64,000 bases of DNA, from positions 1 through 64,000 of the forward strand of contig JACTVC010000049.1 in NCBI GenBank assembly GCA_018417955.1, written 5' to 3'. The notes under the pieces are model-generated. The model saw nothing but the letters and a program-made list of their open reading frames with translations. It made no database searches and was not told where the DNA came from. The DNA comes from Laccaria trichodermophora. Lineage: Eukaryota > Basidiomycota > Agaricomycetes > Agaricales > Hydnangiaceae. Below, piece after piece: positions 44,404-56,930 of this stretch (its first letter is position 1; every line of letters begins with the position of its first letter). The translations under genes and the position numbers were made by a program.

Positions 44404-45787
44404 CTTTGCCATATCAATAGCAAGAAATGACGTCCGTCGAATGGATCCAAGTATAAACACAATGTTCCGCGTAATCAGGTCGAAATTTGTAACCACCGGG
44501 CAAATCGTACGTCAGAGCAACATCAGAGTGTATCTGCCTTCAGTCTCAGTTCGCTGTATTGTGTATTCTTTTTTGATGTGCCAGTGTCACTATTGATATT
44601 GCCACACCAACGACGAGACGTTTTCCAGGGTGCTGAGGTTGCATTTGACTGAGAGAGACTGAGAAAAAAATTGAATCGGGCTGGATTGGTGATGGTAGGC
44701 GAGGTTAGCCAAGTATTGAAATATCGATGAACAACTGTAAGTGTATGGTTGTTCGGAATCCGAACTTTGGATACCAGAGATCAACGAAACTGATTATGCC
44801 ATTATGGTTAGAAGCTGATCTTGCCGCCACGTGCTTAGAGGACGCGTACACACAACCACATAACGCGTTCACGAGGTCCGAAGCGCACAAGTTCGATCGC
44901 GTCAGAAACTTGCCATTGACCAAGGTATGGCAGTATTACATATGTAACGAATCTGACTAGGTCTACATTTATTGATACGGATGTAAAATACAATATTAAT
45001 TTGTTTGTTTTATCCACCCATCGGTCCATAAACACAAAGCGGATCGTCGGAGCCGACCAAGTCTTGTGGAAAAAGCGGAATCGGTATTTGCGCTGAAGTT
45101 GTCCGTGATCGCATCATACATCAAGTCCGTGGTCATATAGGTTTCGCCTGAAGTGCGGAGGTTCGGAGAAGAAGGCGGATAGTTGACACTAAACCAAAAC
45201 CAACCTCGAAGACCAGAGCACCGACGTAGAAGGACATAGACCGACCTCAAAAGAAACCCCTAACAAACAGGAATTTTGAAGGATATTAACGACAATCAGT
45301 ACTGGCAGTGCTAATAATTTACTTGAATGCCAGGGTACCTATAGTAAATAACGATCGCAAAAAAAAAAAACCAGAAAACCGAAAATGTGTATGTCCGTGT
45401 CGCGCGGTGATACGCGAGAAAGGTTGGATACAAATGAGTAAACATAGCACAAAGTAGATCGAACAAAAAGCGAGTGCATAGCGCTGGTGTCTAGTGCAAA
45501 GAAGTATTTGGAAGTGAAGAGGTGAAGGAGCGTTTATGGACCACTAAATGAGAATATGATGGTTAGTGGGTAACTGATTGGCCTGGAGAATGAACTCACA
45601 CATGTGGACGTGCGGAAAAGGCGAGAGTAAAGAGAGTGGATGCCATTGAGCAGCAAGATTGCTACGTCGATGGGCGATATAATCCCAGAAGTTGACCCAA
45701 CAAGTGACTGATAACACCGAAAAGCAAAGTACGCAAATGATGATAGGTTGACAGTAGTATACGGCCCAGGTGACCGAACACAGATGA
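44404..45787. other. No recognised gene
   Basis: About 1.4 kb downstream of the transcription-factor gene. Open frames (44227-44496 -, 44727-44960 +, 44996-45250 -) show no domain. Confidence 0.35.
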
Positions 45788-47493
45788 TCAGCGATCGCGG
45801 GTTGCGGCAGAAGAGTGTGATCTTTCCCTCTCTTGATCCGGCGTTTGGACCAGATGTGGGGAAGTGAGCCCTGCCGCAGCGGAGGGGGTAGCAGTGCGCA
45901 TGGTGGAGCTCAAGGTGGGTGTATCGCTGTACCTCCGTGACGGCTGAGAAGAAGGTTGATGAAATTGAAAAGAGGACGGCGGCGCGCTCGTTTGCTGTTG
46001 CTGATGAATCCCACTCGCCCCACCGGTGTCAACGTACATCCCCTCAGCCGGCGTCCCCGTTGCTGACGGACCATCCCTAAAAAAAGAACCACTGGGCCGT
46101 TTAGAGCCTGAAATTCGAGGCGCAGACGCTCGCCCAGTGTGAGCGTCTGCGCGTGGTAATTTTTTGACTGGTCGGGGTTCACGTTGTAGGGGGACGTAAT
46201 GGACGAGAGGGAGAGCGCAGAGCTCTTTATTGTTGCAGAGGTCGTGCTTGGTGATCTTAACATTTCGGGAGATCGGCGATAGTGACTTCTAGAGGGGGAA
46301 GATGGTACAAGCGGGCTATGTTGAGGAAGAGTGTGATGAGTGGCTGTCGACAGAAGAGGCGAGGTAACCGGTCCTCCCATCGACGTCGATGCCGGCTGAT
46401 ACACATTTTGGTGCCGTGCGCCGGATTGCAGGTCATCTGTCTTGATGTATCGATGAGGTGCCTGAGTCGATGTTTCGATGTGTTGAGGATAGGCGCCTTG
46501 CGGTGGTGGCGGTGGGGGAGGCATCATGGACGGATACCCGGCAATGGGTCCAGATACACCTGGGGTTGTGCTGGGGTTATACGTCTGCACAGCCTCCACT
46601 GACACCCCTGATGCTCCTCCAGCCCCCGTGTGCGCAGCCATTTGATAATAAGGCAAGCTTGTAGAAGCTACAGTTGTTGTGGGCAGGAGACGACGTACGA
46701 GTGCATCAAGTTGGTCAAATCGCCCCTTGAGTTCATCGTACTCGGCTCTGGTTACATACTTCTCGCTGCAAAAGGACACATGAGGTAAAGGAAAACCAGT
46801 TGATAATGAAGTCAAACCAACACTGGTTCGACAATATGCCATTGACACTTGGACTGTTCGCCTCGGCGCGTGCAAGGCGCACAAGGCTGTGTTCTGTTAA
46901 AAATAGGACTCAGACCACGAATCATGCGCGCCGGGATCGATCACACCCACCTATCGCACTTGATCTTGCGTCGCTTACACTCTGGCGACATGCCCGGACA
47001 ATTGGTTGGATCGCAGGATTGTAAGTCGCAATAATGAGGAATCAGTCGGTAGGTTGAAAAGTGGATAATGTCGATGAGATTTGCCAAGAGAGTCAACATA
47101 TCACGTATAACGAAGAGACGAAGAGTTATAATTACCCGTACAGCTCAAAGCCTGTCTGCGCCGCTTCTTCTTGGGAGGACCGTGATCATAATCGTCTCCA
47201 TCTGAGTCGGCGCCTCCGTACAGCTCTGATTCGCGCTGGCCGCTACCTCCAAACAGCGACGGAGAGGGGCCAGCGTCAACATGAGGTGCATATTGGGCGG
47301 GCGCTGCGTAGCCATAGCTAGATGTGTCTCCGGGCCACATACGCTGGGACATACCACCGGATGGAGGCAGGTCGGGGTGTAGTTGGTGGATGGAGGGAAG
47401 AGAGGTTTGGGACTGGTGTGAGGGCGTGGCTTGTCCGTCCCTGGATGGCGATGATGGCATTCGACGGCCGCTGGAGGTCCTTCCCGAGTGCAT
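45788..47493 (-). CDS. Zn2Cys6 fungal transcription factor
   Basis: Nuclear DNA-binding regulator; targets unknown. The first exon (47493 to about 47143) is Ser/Pro-rich and ends in the nuclear-localisation-like PPKKKRRRQALSCT. A 31-base microexon (46951-46981) encodes ECKRRKIKCDR. The next exon completes the zinc cluster with TQPCAPCTRRGEQSKCQWH (spacing C-x2-C-x6-C-x5-C-x2-C-x8-C). After another intron come EKYVTRAEYDELKGRFDQLD (a coiled linker) and a long Ser/Pro/Gln-rich tail, with QQQQTSAPPSSFQFHQPSSQ near the end. No middle homology region is visible, so this is the short Agaricomycete type. An intron close to the 3' end (around 46073-46170) contains a strong hairpin; its exact donor is unsure. 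Confidence 0.9.
46120..46152. repeat. 12-bp perfect inverted repeat (hairpin)
   Basis: GCGCAGACGCTC, a 9-base spacer, then GAGCGTCTGCGC. It lies in the 3' part of the transcription-factor gene, either in the last intron or in coding sequence. Confidence 0.85.
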
Positions 47494-50469
47494 TTCCGTC
47501 GGAATGGGCCTGTCAACTCACAAAACGGCGAGGAAAGCACAGAGGCAGGGAGGAAGAAGGCATGAGTCGAACCGAGACATGGTAGACCCGCACAAGCTCT
47601 TATGCACTCGCTTATACCATTGAGACATCTCGTGCTCCCAACCCGAAAAGGCACCAAGGGCAAGAGGAACTAGGCTGCATCGGGTGGTGGCGCTAATGTT
47701 TCCGTTGAAAAAGGATCGTTTGGCTGTTGACACCGCGTATTCCGATTCGTAAGCTCAGCACAATTTCACAGACTAATTTTGCCGTGGAAGTTTGCGATCA
47801 AAATTCAAATGGACGACCACGCGACATACGATCCTCAATGGTCCACATCACCGTGATCTCCCTGGCCTGCGCTCATCGATAGCAAGGACAAGGAGGGACA
47901 CGGTTTGAGACTTTTGACGAAGTTTGTCACCGTATGTGGATACCTTACGAACGTTTTAGTACATTCAGCCAATTTCTTAAGTTCATGCTCATTCATGCCG
48001 AATGCAAACAAGCTGTTTGGGGATCCGGAGTTTGGGAGAGCTTCGCGACAGCCCATCACATCCTCTATTCTCCCTTGAAGCAGGTGGAAAGGAAGTCACC
48101 AGGTTACGATCCCTGCACAGCTTAGCTATCTTGCATATGTGAATCATTTTCTGCCTCAAACGAGCTCAAACAACGTGGCTGCTTCAACCCCTCCCCCGAA
48201 GACAACGCCCACAGTTGCCTCACTTTGGTGTTCCTCACAAGACGTCATCTGCAGCGTTATTCGCCCCTGCGAGTATGTAGGTGAAAGTCTGTTCGAAGCA
48301 TATCTCCTTGACCGACACCGCTATCTCCGTCGCCGTTATAGTCCGTCTTCTCTCGGTCACAAATGCTCGGATGAAAATCAAATAAGCCCATACCCGTCGA
48401 AGTGCCTTACGAAATTTCAAGGACCCTCACCGAGATTGCTTAAAATTTATGCGATGTATAAAGTTTCAGGAATACCCCGCATTTTCTAGGCTGAAGTGTC
48501 ATGTCACGATCCAAGGTCACCTTAGCCATACATAGACCGTCAAGAAAGGTGACGTACTCGGCAGATTTCCTTGTGAATCGCTGCTCCCTTTCATATTTCC
48601 TTCTTCGTTCAACTTTGAGGGCTTTCTCCCCTGAGTGATGGGGGCCGAGGTTCACATGATGAACACCTCATCCGCCAAGACCTGAAACAATCAAATATTA
48701 CTCATCAAATGCCCTGTTTTCTCGCAAGTATTCGTCACTCAACGGACGCGCAACAAAGTAATATTTTCCATTTGAAAGTATTAGAACACAGATGCGAGGA
48801 ATGTTTCCAAATCTGATTAGCCACTACGTCAGTAGGAATGTCGACAAACGGCATGCCCAGATCAGGAACCTATGCAAGGTCTGTCTTCTCCACGCGTTCC
48901 ACAGACCGCCCACGAACATACGGTGCAGCTGAGATCGTAACATAATGTGCGAAGGAGGTGACTGTAAGAGATCAACAATAGTTTAGACTCCGAATATATA
49001 CGTTGCCCCATGGTCCGTGCGCGCCGACAGCTACATAAGCCACTCCGCGCAAATGATGGCTTCTATCGAAAGTTCACCTCGCGGGCTGATATTTGGGTTC
49101 GCCTCTCGTCTTCGGACAATCGAGGCGTACTTGAGTCTCAAGCGAGGGAGATCGAAATCTCTCACCCAAGATCGCACTGACAAAAGGTCTGAGGCGGCCC
49201 GTATGGGAGGAATACTGCTCATTTGTATATACTTATGTAATATTGACAGCTTGCCCTGAGCAGTTTATTTGGTCATCTGAATAGTATTATTATTAGATCG
49301 TGCCGAAGGACAGAATAATGTATTGACCGGTGTCCAGCAAATATCGCAAGACATGGGAAGCCTCTTCCGACCACCTTTATTAGGGTCCAAGTCGTGTCCT
49401 TTTTGATGCTGAGCAGGATAAATTACCTGCACTCGACTCAATGAAGACTGAAGACCATATGTGCGTCTCAACAGCTGATTATAACCTTCATACTTGCAGA
49501 GAATTGAAATATTTCGACACCAAGAAACACCGTTTTGATACTCGGGATCAATTGTTGGCCCATTCTTGCCAAAGTGTGATGGTTTTGTCGCTTGAAGGTG
49601 AGGATAGCTATGATGGATCCGTGGTAAGTCGGCGGCACATAGGAAGGAGGTTGTACCTTCAAGAGAATTCAACGATTCAAATAAAAATTGCACGGCAGAC
49701 GAGGTGTCGCATACTCCACGAATCACTTATTACCTGCATCTAGACGTAGTCTTGTATTCCCTGATCACCTTCAAGGCTGCCTAAAGTGGCTACAATGGTT
49801 TGTTGCACATTAAACAAGGCGAGATGCCGTTCAATTTTCAAGTGAAGACGGTTCGTCACAATCTTTATTCAAAAGTTAATTTTCGTTGACTTGACGTGCA
49901 GAGTCGATTGCTCACTTTACATTCATATTGGTTGACTTTGCGTGTAACGCCAAGTGCACTAGAGAAGCCAAAGAGAAGCTTTGTTTGGTTCTGTTACATT
50001 ATTATTTCGTTGTTTTTTTCTCGTAACGCGCATCAACAATTTGAACAAAGCAACAAGACATCGACTTTGGCTACGACATGGTCCACAGTGACATCCACAA
50101 TGTTCAACGCCAACGCCCCCTATGCACACCAAGCCAATGTCGATGTGGCGCGTGTGGGCGCAACCTAGAAGCTTCAAATTCCGTCAAAATTCAACCAACC
50201 CTTCTACCTCTATCACTACCACCACCACTGACGGCGCCGGCGACCTTTAGCGAGTTCAGAGCCCTTATCAGCGTGCAAACTGTGAGTGATCGGTGCCCTA
50301 CGATTGACGAGAGTGCTCAATTCGGATACTTGTGCACAGACGGCTTGGACAACGATCTTTTCTCAGTATTGCCCATCCATCCCTGCGGCTACTACTCTCA
50401 AGAAGCTGTTGAGTTATTTACAACCGACGTGTACCGAGTGTACCATTGACCATTGGCAACGATCAACAA
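47494..50469. other. No recognised gene
   Basis: About 3 kb. Minus-strand pieces near 48655-48500 (ERRRKYEREQRFTRKSAEY) and 49726-49265 look mildly protein-like but have no domain and no consistent splicing. The plus frame 50078-50449 precedes the FHA-RING gene and is probably its leader. Confidence 0.3.
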
Positions 50470-52110
50470 ATGGATCCTATTCCCCACCTAAGCAGTGAAT
50501 CGCCGCCTTCAGAAACCACAACTTTAGGCTCGCTGTTATGCGGGCGACCGAGGAACTCACCTCAATCGCATATTCACCTTAATGCTGACCATCCCCTTCG
50601 AGAGCTCTCCCCACCACCACAACCACCTTCCCCAAACGCAAACTCTGGGAGATCGTGTGTGGCGCCTATGCAGCAGTCGGCGCTTCATCAGGCTTCGACG
50701 ATGGCAGAAGCGTCTTTGTCGCCTGCGCTGGGCCTGTGCAATACGCTCAGGAGACGGAGGACAACGGGAACCATTCCTGCTTCCACCCCTACTGCCTCCA
50801 TTCAACCATCGCCACTAGGGATCAACATCGAATTTCACCGTACGGATGCTGCCCTTACGGTCCAGCCTCCCGCTGTACCACCACCGAGCCCACATCCACA
50901 ACTACCAACATCCGCGGGTGGCGGCGCTACTCGACACATACGTCTCATCCCTCACTTGGATTCAGATTGTTTCTTCTGGTTCGACCCTATTCGTCGGCAC
51001 ATGAAAGAAGGCGACCTATTAGCATCGGACGGTTCATCGACCCTTCCGGAATAGACCTCGCAGGTGTCAAGGCGCTACTCGAACAAGCTGGCGTTCAGAT
51101 CGAGGGATGTCTCGTGCGTGCATGCAGATATTTGGGTAGAGCCTGGGGCCAAGTTTTACGTCAAAGATACGAAGAACCGCTTTGGAACATTTTTGAATAA
51201 TGTCCAATTGAGCCCTGCGAATACCGAGTCGAGGCCTTTCCAGACCAAGGATGGGGATATTTTGCAGCTTGGTGTGGATTATTTTCTGGGGGATGTGGAC
51301 GATATCTATAAAAGCGTGAAGATTAGGGTTGAACTTTGACGAGAGTCTGATGCTTTCAAGTGAGTTGGTCTGTCTTTTTGCGTGGTGTGGTGCTTATAAT
51401 GAAAAATAGCACGAGTGCACTGGAGAATCTCAAGACGCTCGCTGCGCCCTCTGTCATTCCGAGCAAATCGACGGGTGGAGCGAAGCTTGAACCAAAGTCA
51501 CAAATTCCCGATTGTTGTATCTGTGCGTCCGACTTTTTTTTTCTATCATCTACACACTCAAACCCCTCATCTAGGTTTATCCAGAGTAACCCCCTGCCAA
51601 GTACTCTTCGTCGCCCCCTGCTCGCACATCTTCCACTTCAAATGCATCTGGCCCCTCCTCGAATTATACCTCCCCGGCTTTTCCTGTCCCCTATGCAGGA
51701 CATTCGTGGATTTGGAAGAGGACGTGGAGGTGGAATATGAGGCCGATATGGAGACTGACGTCGATTCGCCTGTGGGTTCGGATGAGCATGGTCATGGGGG
51801 AGACGAGGACTCGGGAACGGAGGATGGTATGAACCACTATCAACATCAACACCACCACCACCTTGGCGTTTCGCGTGAAGCGGGTGGGGAGATGGAGGAG
51901 GAGGAGGGGGGGACGGGAAGGCCTAGGCGCGTGTTGAGGAATGGGAATAACCATTCCCCTGCGAAGGATGAGGGACAGGCGGATGAGGAGATGGTTGATT
52001 GGATTGCGTGGGAAGAGGTTGCTGTTGCCATGTTGGATAGTGACTCCGACTCTGAAGGGGATGATGATAGTGAGTTCGACTCTGAGGATGATTGTTGCCA
52101 TGTTGGATAA
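50470..52110 (+). pseudogene. FHA-RING ubiquitin ligase gene (Dma/Chfr-like), disabled
   Basis: Intact relatives bind phosphothreonine through an FHA domain and ubiquitinate through a RING; Dma1/Chfr act in mitotic checkpoints. Here a Pro/Ser-rich N-terminus (MDPIPHLSSESPPSE...) leads to IRLIPHLDSDCFFWFDPIRR. The FHA continues only after a frame change (about 51020, IGRFIDPSGIDLAGVKAL) and another (about 51077, SNKLAFRSRDVSCVHADIWV), then RFGTFLNNVQLSPANTESRP and KDGDILQLGVDY. A TGA (51337-51339) stands where relatives have Gly after IRVEL. Exons 51410-51522 and 51575-52110 then give an intact RING (DCCIC, PCSHIFHFKC, CPLC) and an acidic His-rich tail. The FHA SRxH motif reads SCVH. The breaks could be assembly errors; otherwise it is a recent pseudogene. 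Confidence 0.75.
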
Positions 52111-52114
52111 ATGC

Positions 52115-55100
52115 ACTAGAGCCTGAGATTGCTAGCAAGGTGGCAATTTCGTGGGGCCTACGTGGCATAGTTAGCCAAGCAGAGTTGGGCACACACGATC
52201 AATGACGAAGCCTACCATTTTCAAGTCGAAGTCAAGTATCGGACAACTATCGGACCCTTGGAACTGAAAATTCCCGGTGGTCATAGCCTGAGGCCAAGTC
52301 AATAACTATAGACAGTTAGACCAGAAATTTACCTGCAGATTGTTGAAGCTGAAGCGCTGAAGCTTTAAGACTTGGAAGAGCGTTGTCCTACAAAAACCTT
52401 CTGTAAAGATCGTTCCTGTATTGGTAAGCAAACAATTTCCCTTGCATCTCGCCCAAACGTGGGTATCTTCGTCCAGTACTTCGGGTATTCCATGTATATG
52501 TCACAGCTCAAACTCAATTCCCATGCACATTCCGGCGTAAATATGCAGGGATCATCCAGCCACGTCACCGTCCAGCCTTTGTATGTTGGCGAACGGGATG
52601 TCGGAGATCAATTCTGAATGGATACAAATGTCCTCGACGGAACCAGTGTTTTCAGATACGTAACTCGGAGCGGTTACCGTGCCAGAATTAACGGAGAAAC
52701 ACGCTGATTATTGGTGACATATGAGCAACATGCGCAAGGGTCGTGGCTGCCACGCCTGCCGGGTCAATGATATGCTGTGTTTGTACAGAACCATGTGTAT
52801 TGTCTAATTTTACTTCCTAAAGAACTTTATGATGCAGGTAAAGTCTAGATAGGAAATGAATGCGCGGAGTTCTGAAGAAGCGGTTCACAATTGTATACGA
52901 GCAAGTAAAAGTCACTTGCAGACCTCCAGAGTCAATCATCCTACACCTTTGCTTTGTTACACATTCGACGATGGCGTTTCAGAGAAGATTTCGTCGTAAA
53001 GCTCGATCCGCAGCCCTCTGGAGCACAATGGTGTTCTTTCCTTCGATAGTGAGAATTTAGATGGTCTAATGAATGAATCAGTGGGTGCGCAAACGAAGGG
53101 TGCACTACGTGACGTACTTTGCAAGTTGTGCTTTGCAGTGAAGCTTTGCGAGCACAAAGTACAACCAAATCGTCCTGAATCTGTTTTCCTGCGACTGTTG
53201 GAAGCCGCAAGCTGCTTTGCTGATGCTACGCTGTGTCGAAAGGTTTCTAACGTCACGTCGATCATGTCGCTATAGAACGGGGAGGTATCGGGTTCACCGT
53301 CGTATGGACCGGGTTCGAGAGAGTGAAAGGGGCAGAGAAACAGAGGGTTGAGGCACAATTCACAAGGAGCGGGCGGAAACATTGTAGTTGGTTCTTCTAT
53401 GTTAGTATTGCGTCCCGCTTGTGGCCCTTCCTTATAAAGGCTGGAGATGGCGAAACAGCCCTGCAAAAAATATGTTTCTACCAATTTTCTAGCCATCTAT
53501 CGGCAAACAGGCTTACTCCCGTTCAAAAATAAGTTGCCGTCCTTCCAGAGACCAGGAGTAGTAAGGGGGCGAAAGAAGATCACGACAGATAGTCACTTGG
53601 CAAGCTTTTAGGTTGAGGGCTCAACGTCTGTTACGTATCGAATTAGAAGTGATTCAGATCTAAACCATCGAAACCTCACTCGATAGGGACGGAGTTGTAG
53701 AGGTTGTAGAGTGGCGAGTTTCCCGTCCCCCCATTAAAGTCCTTGTGCATATTCGGCAGTTGAGTAACTGTGTCCATCTTTACGGAGGTAATTACCTGTT
53801 GAGGTGGTACAAGGATCGCGGGATGAATATATTGCGGTTGTGAGGGGAAAATCGCATAATCACCACGATCCCACCCCTGGTCCTAAAAAGAGATATGTGT
53901 GTTGTAGAAAACGTGGAGGGCTCGTGTGAGATATCAATAAGCTGCAAGGAGAGGTAGTTACGAGTGAAAAGGTCACTTCAAGGGATGTACGAGATATGTT
54001 GAGGTGTTTGAAGGGGCACAGTGCTCGAAGAGCTTCGGAGTCATGAAATTGATGAATACAAGGGAAGCAGGAGATGTAGTGGTTGGTACTGACTTGTTCC
54101 AAAGTGGGGCCGATGACCCTTCCCGTTAAGTAACTATCAAGGTATGTGGATCCAACGCAAGGGGCCTCTAACGCTGTTGGGCATTTGACAGCTCCAGTGA
54201 GTGTGAGTTTGTAAATGGCGTGACGGGAGAATAGATCACCGAGACCGATCGGCGGATGAGTATGACGGCAGAAGTGCATGAAGAGGACGAAAGAAGGAGG
54301 ACTAAATAGGTAAAGGACGGTGACCTACCACGGAGAACTAGTCGATTCGTCTGACGGTGCTTTGTCTCGTTGTCCTTCTTCAAAGTAGACTGGTGCAACT
54401 TGGATGAAGCCCAAAACGAAATGTGGGCGCCGTGAATCAGTTATAGAGAGATTGAGAATTAAATTTCAAAGCTTACAGTAGGAGCGCCCAGTCATGTTAT
54501 GCAAGCAAAATGTGCCAAAAGATCAAAAAAAGAGATGCATTCATGCAGCGTAGATTCGTCCTAACCTTCCTGGAGTGATTTAATTGATCGCTGCAAAGCC
54601 AAGTTTCGGAGATCGAGAAGCGTTCAATATAGTAAGAAGGAATTAGGTGCCTAGCTTCGAATCCCCACGTTCATTGTCGGCTTGATAACCCCATAAATCG
54701 CCTATAGTATGTTTGACATCATCCACGGTTTGTGCTCACCTGAGAATCCGTCCTCCTCCTCCATCGCCACCAGGTCAAGTCTCCTCCCTCAATCGACTAC
54801 CAACCTGGACTCGTTCTCCCGTGAGTGAAGAGCTGTGTAGCCGAGTATAATGCATTGCAATCCACTTGGCGGCGCTAAACCGGGGTAGCCGGCAGTTTCA
54901 AGAATCATGAAAAGGACGCCCGTATGTCAGCTGTCAGACCCCATTCAGCAACTTCACCAGGCCACATAAGTGGTACGACTTGCTCCCTCATCTGACCTCT
55001 TCGCGGACTCCCGTCGCTCCCGCGTTGTTGCCAGCCAATGCACATGTGGATTCTTATTGTTATTTCCGAATCCCTTACCTGCCGTGAACAGGTTGTGGTC

Positions 55101-55440
55101 GCGGTAAACAATGGCCGAGGTTTGCGACTAAGTTCTGAGGCTTGGTTGATCTTTGTGTCGGAATACCAAGGTCATTACTATTTTGAGTTGTTGATTTTCG
55201 CCTCCCTGCTGGGGACTTTTCCCACCACGGTCCACCAACAGCGCACTGCGTCGAATGCACGTCCCCAATTACGATGGCACGTGTTCGTGGTCGTTCGTGC
55301 TTTCTAGCATACACCCCCTGGTACGTCTTCCGTACAACTTTTTACACACCGGTTGTCTGAACGCAAGGTCCATCAAGAAAGTCAACTGGGACACGGAAAC
55401 ACCGTACCGCATAGATTTCCGCCTTCAACGCCGCTATCCT
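52115..55440. repeat. Segmental duplication, copy 1
   Basis: Matches about 59090-62150 in the same order and orientation. Shared marks are GCCTGAGATTGC (52127), GAAGCGGTTCAC (52877), ATCACGATCCCACCCCTGGTC-like (53860), TGATTTAATTGATCGCTG (54577), CCACTTGGCGGCG (54862), CTCATCTGACCTCTTCGC (54988) and TTGTTGATTTTCGCCTC (55188). Copy 1 has about 650 extra bases at 52205-52850. It starts at the stop codon of the FHA-RING gene. Confidence 0.75.
52941..53382 (-). CDS. C2H2 zinc-finger protein, paralogue A
   Basis: Starts MFPPAPCELCLNPLFLCPFH. After an acidic/Ser middle it has RRKTDSGRFGCTLCSQSFTA. A GTACGT...TTAG intron (about 53040-53105) then gives NHLNSHYRRKEHHCAPEGCG. Finger 1 is C-x2-C-x12-H-x3-H (CTLC...NHLNSH). 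Finger 2 is C-x4-C-x12-H-x3-C (CAPEGC...KRHRRMC). It ends NKAKV. About 125 residues, intact. Likely a small DNA-binding protein. It is one of three related copies within 7.3 kb. Confidence 0.75.
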
Positions 55441-56930
55441 ATCCAAAAGCTTAATTGAAAGTCGTACTTCCAAATAGGAACATCAAAAAGACGCAAGAAA
55501 TTTGAAAAAACGACGTACTCAACCCATAGAGGTTCCAGTCAAAAGTCCAACGGAGTCTTGCGCGCACAATCAACCGGCGCTAGCTTTCTTTTTTAAGCTA
55601 TAGTTCAGAACTGGATTCGCCCCTCTCAAATTTAACGTTTCCGCCGTTGACCCGAGTGTCGCGATTGGGAGGTCAAAATACGGTGGGTGGGTCGATACTT
55701 TTCTGCGAGGTAATTGTCATGTTCAATCACCGCAGGGCAAATCGTCCCCTCCTCAGGCAGCATCGGTATCCTGTGTCCTCATTAGACTGGGGAGAACGTG
55801 GCGAACTGCAACTAGCTGGCCACTCGTCATACTTGGAGGTAGGATGACATCGTCGCAACGTAAAGGGCGAGGCCCTCGCTGCGGTTACATCTCGGGTGAT
55901 GGACGTAACTGAACGAGTTTGATCGACTGGGTTCGTTGGTAAGTAACGATGAACAAAGACGCTTCGTCAAAAGGTGTAAGGAAACGCTGATGCTCACCCT
56001 TCTGTAGAACCGAATATCATCCTACAATGCGGTACATTGTCGCGGTCGTTTCGGGCACCCAAATGGCTTCTTGAACCTTCGACCTGGGTTCAAGTCGGGC
56101 CTGTGCTTGGGTCAGAGTTGACGTGCACACGCCCAAACATGTGTGCACCAGTGGTCCCTCCGTTTGACGTCCTGTTCGTGCCAGAGATTCGCGCCATGTA
56201 GTTCTTATAGGCATCTAAGGGTTAGAGAGGGCAGATATGGAGCGGAAGGTGTGAAGAAAGTCAGGTTAATTTCGCCACGGGGTAAGATAGAGGTGGGATT
56301 GTAGATCGTATGGCAAAGGGAGCAGGAATAGTGGTAGAACGAACCTTAAGCACCGCCTTTCACGTATCGCCCTTTTCAATCTTTGCAGCTCTTTCCCAAC
56401 TTTTACCACGTCAACCATTCGAACGCACTCCCAAGGTTGGTATCACGGACGTGTGCGGACCACAAAGAGTAGCCAATTGTCAACGTGCGCTGTGCATGCG
56501 GTGTATGCTTGAACCTGAGATTGACGTTTTTTAGTGCAATTGCCAGTGAGCGGAGGACGACTCGGAACGGAGGAGCTGACTCTTGCCAGCTGACCCGATA
56601 TTGGAGAGCGGACAACTAGAAATGTGTCAGTAAACATATTGCATGACAGCACCAAATTTACGAAAGACTTACCTGCCCACATTTCGACTCACGCAGCCAT
56701 CACACCTTCAAAGAGGAATCGTAGATGTGCGCAAGATGAGTGTCTCTGTTTGGTTTCTTTTTTGCTGATGTAATGTTCACTTCTGTTTCAGTCCAATTCA
56801 TCCCACTCAAGTCCAACTTCGATATCGAGATTTTCTGGCCTTTCTATGAACAAGTTTCCTACGATTGACAAGTAGGCGTTGACCTAAAAGAACGCGAAAT
56901 ACATTCTTTTATCGTTCCCTTTTGGGTTGA
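53383..56930. other. Upstream of paralogue A; unresolved sequence
   Basis: 53690-55440 is the rest of duplication copy 1. On its minus strand RERRESAKRSDEGAS (about 55030-54985) corresponds to RERRASAKRSDEEESY in copy 2 (about 61640-61585). An otherwise unrecognised spliced gene may therefore exist in both. 55440-56930 shows no recognised gene. Confidence 0.35.

Noticed and set aside
47551..47632. tRNA-like box A (TGTCTCAATGG) and box B (GGTTCGACTC) on the minus strand
   Set aside because: Acceptor and T stems do not pair and no seven-base anticodon loop forms.
53860..54279. 140-codon minus frame in duplication copy 1
   Set aside because: Not open in the matching part of copy 2 and no recognised domain.
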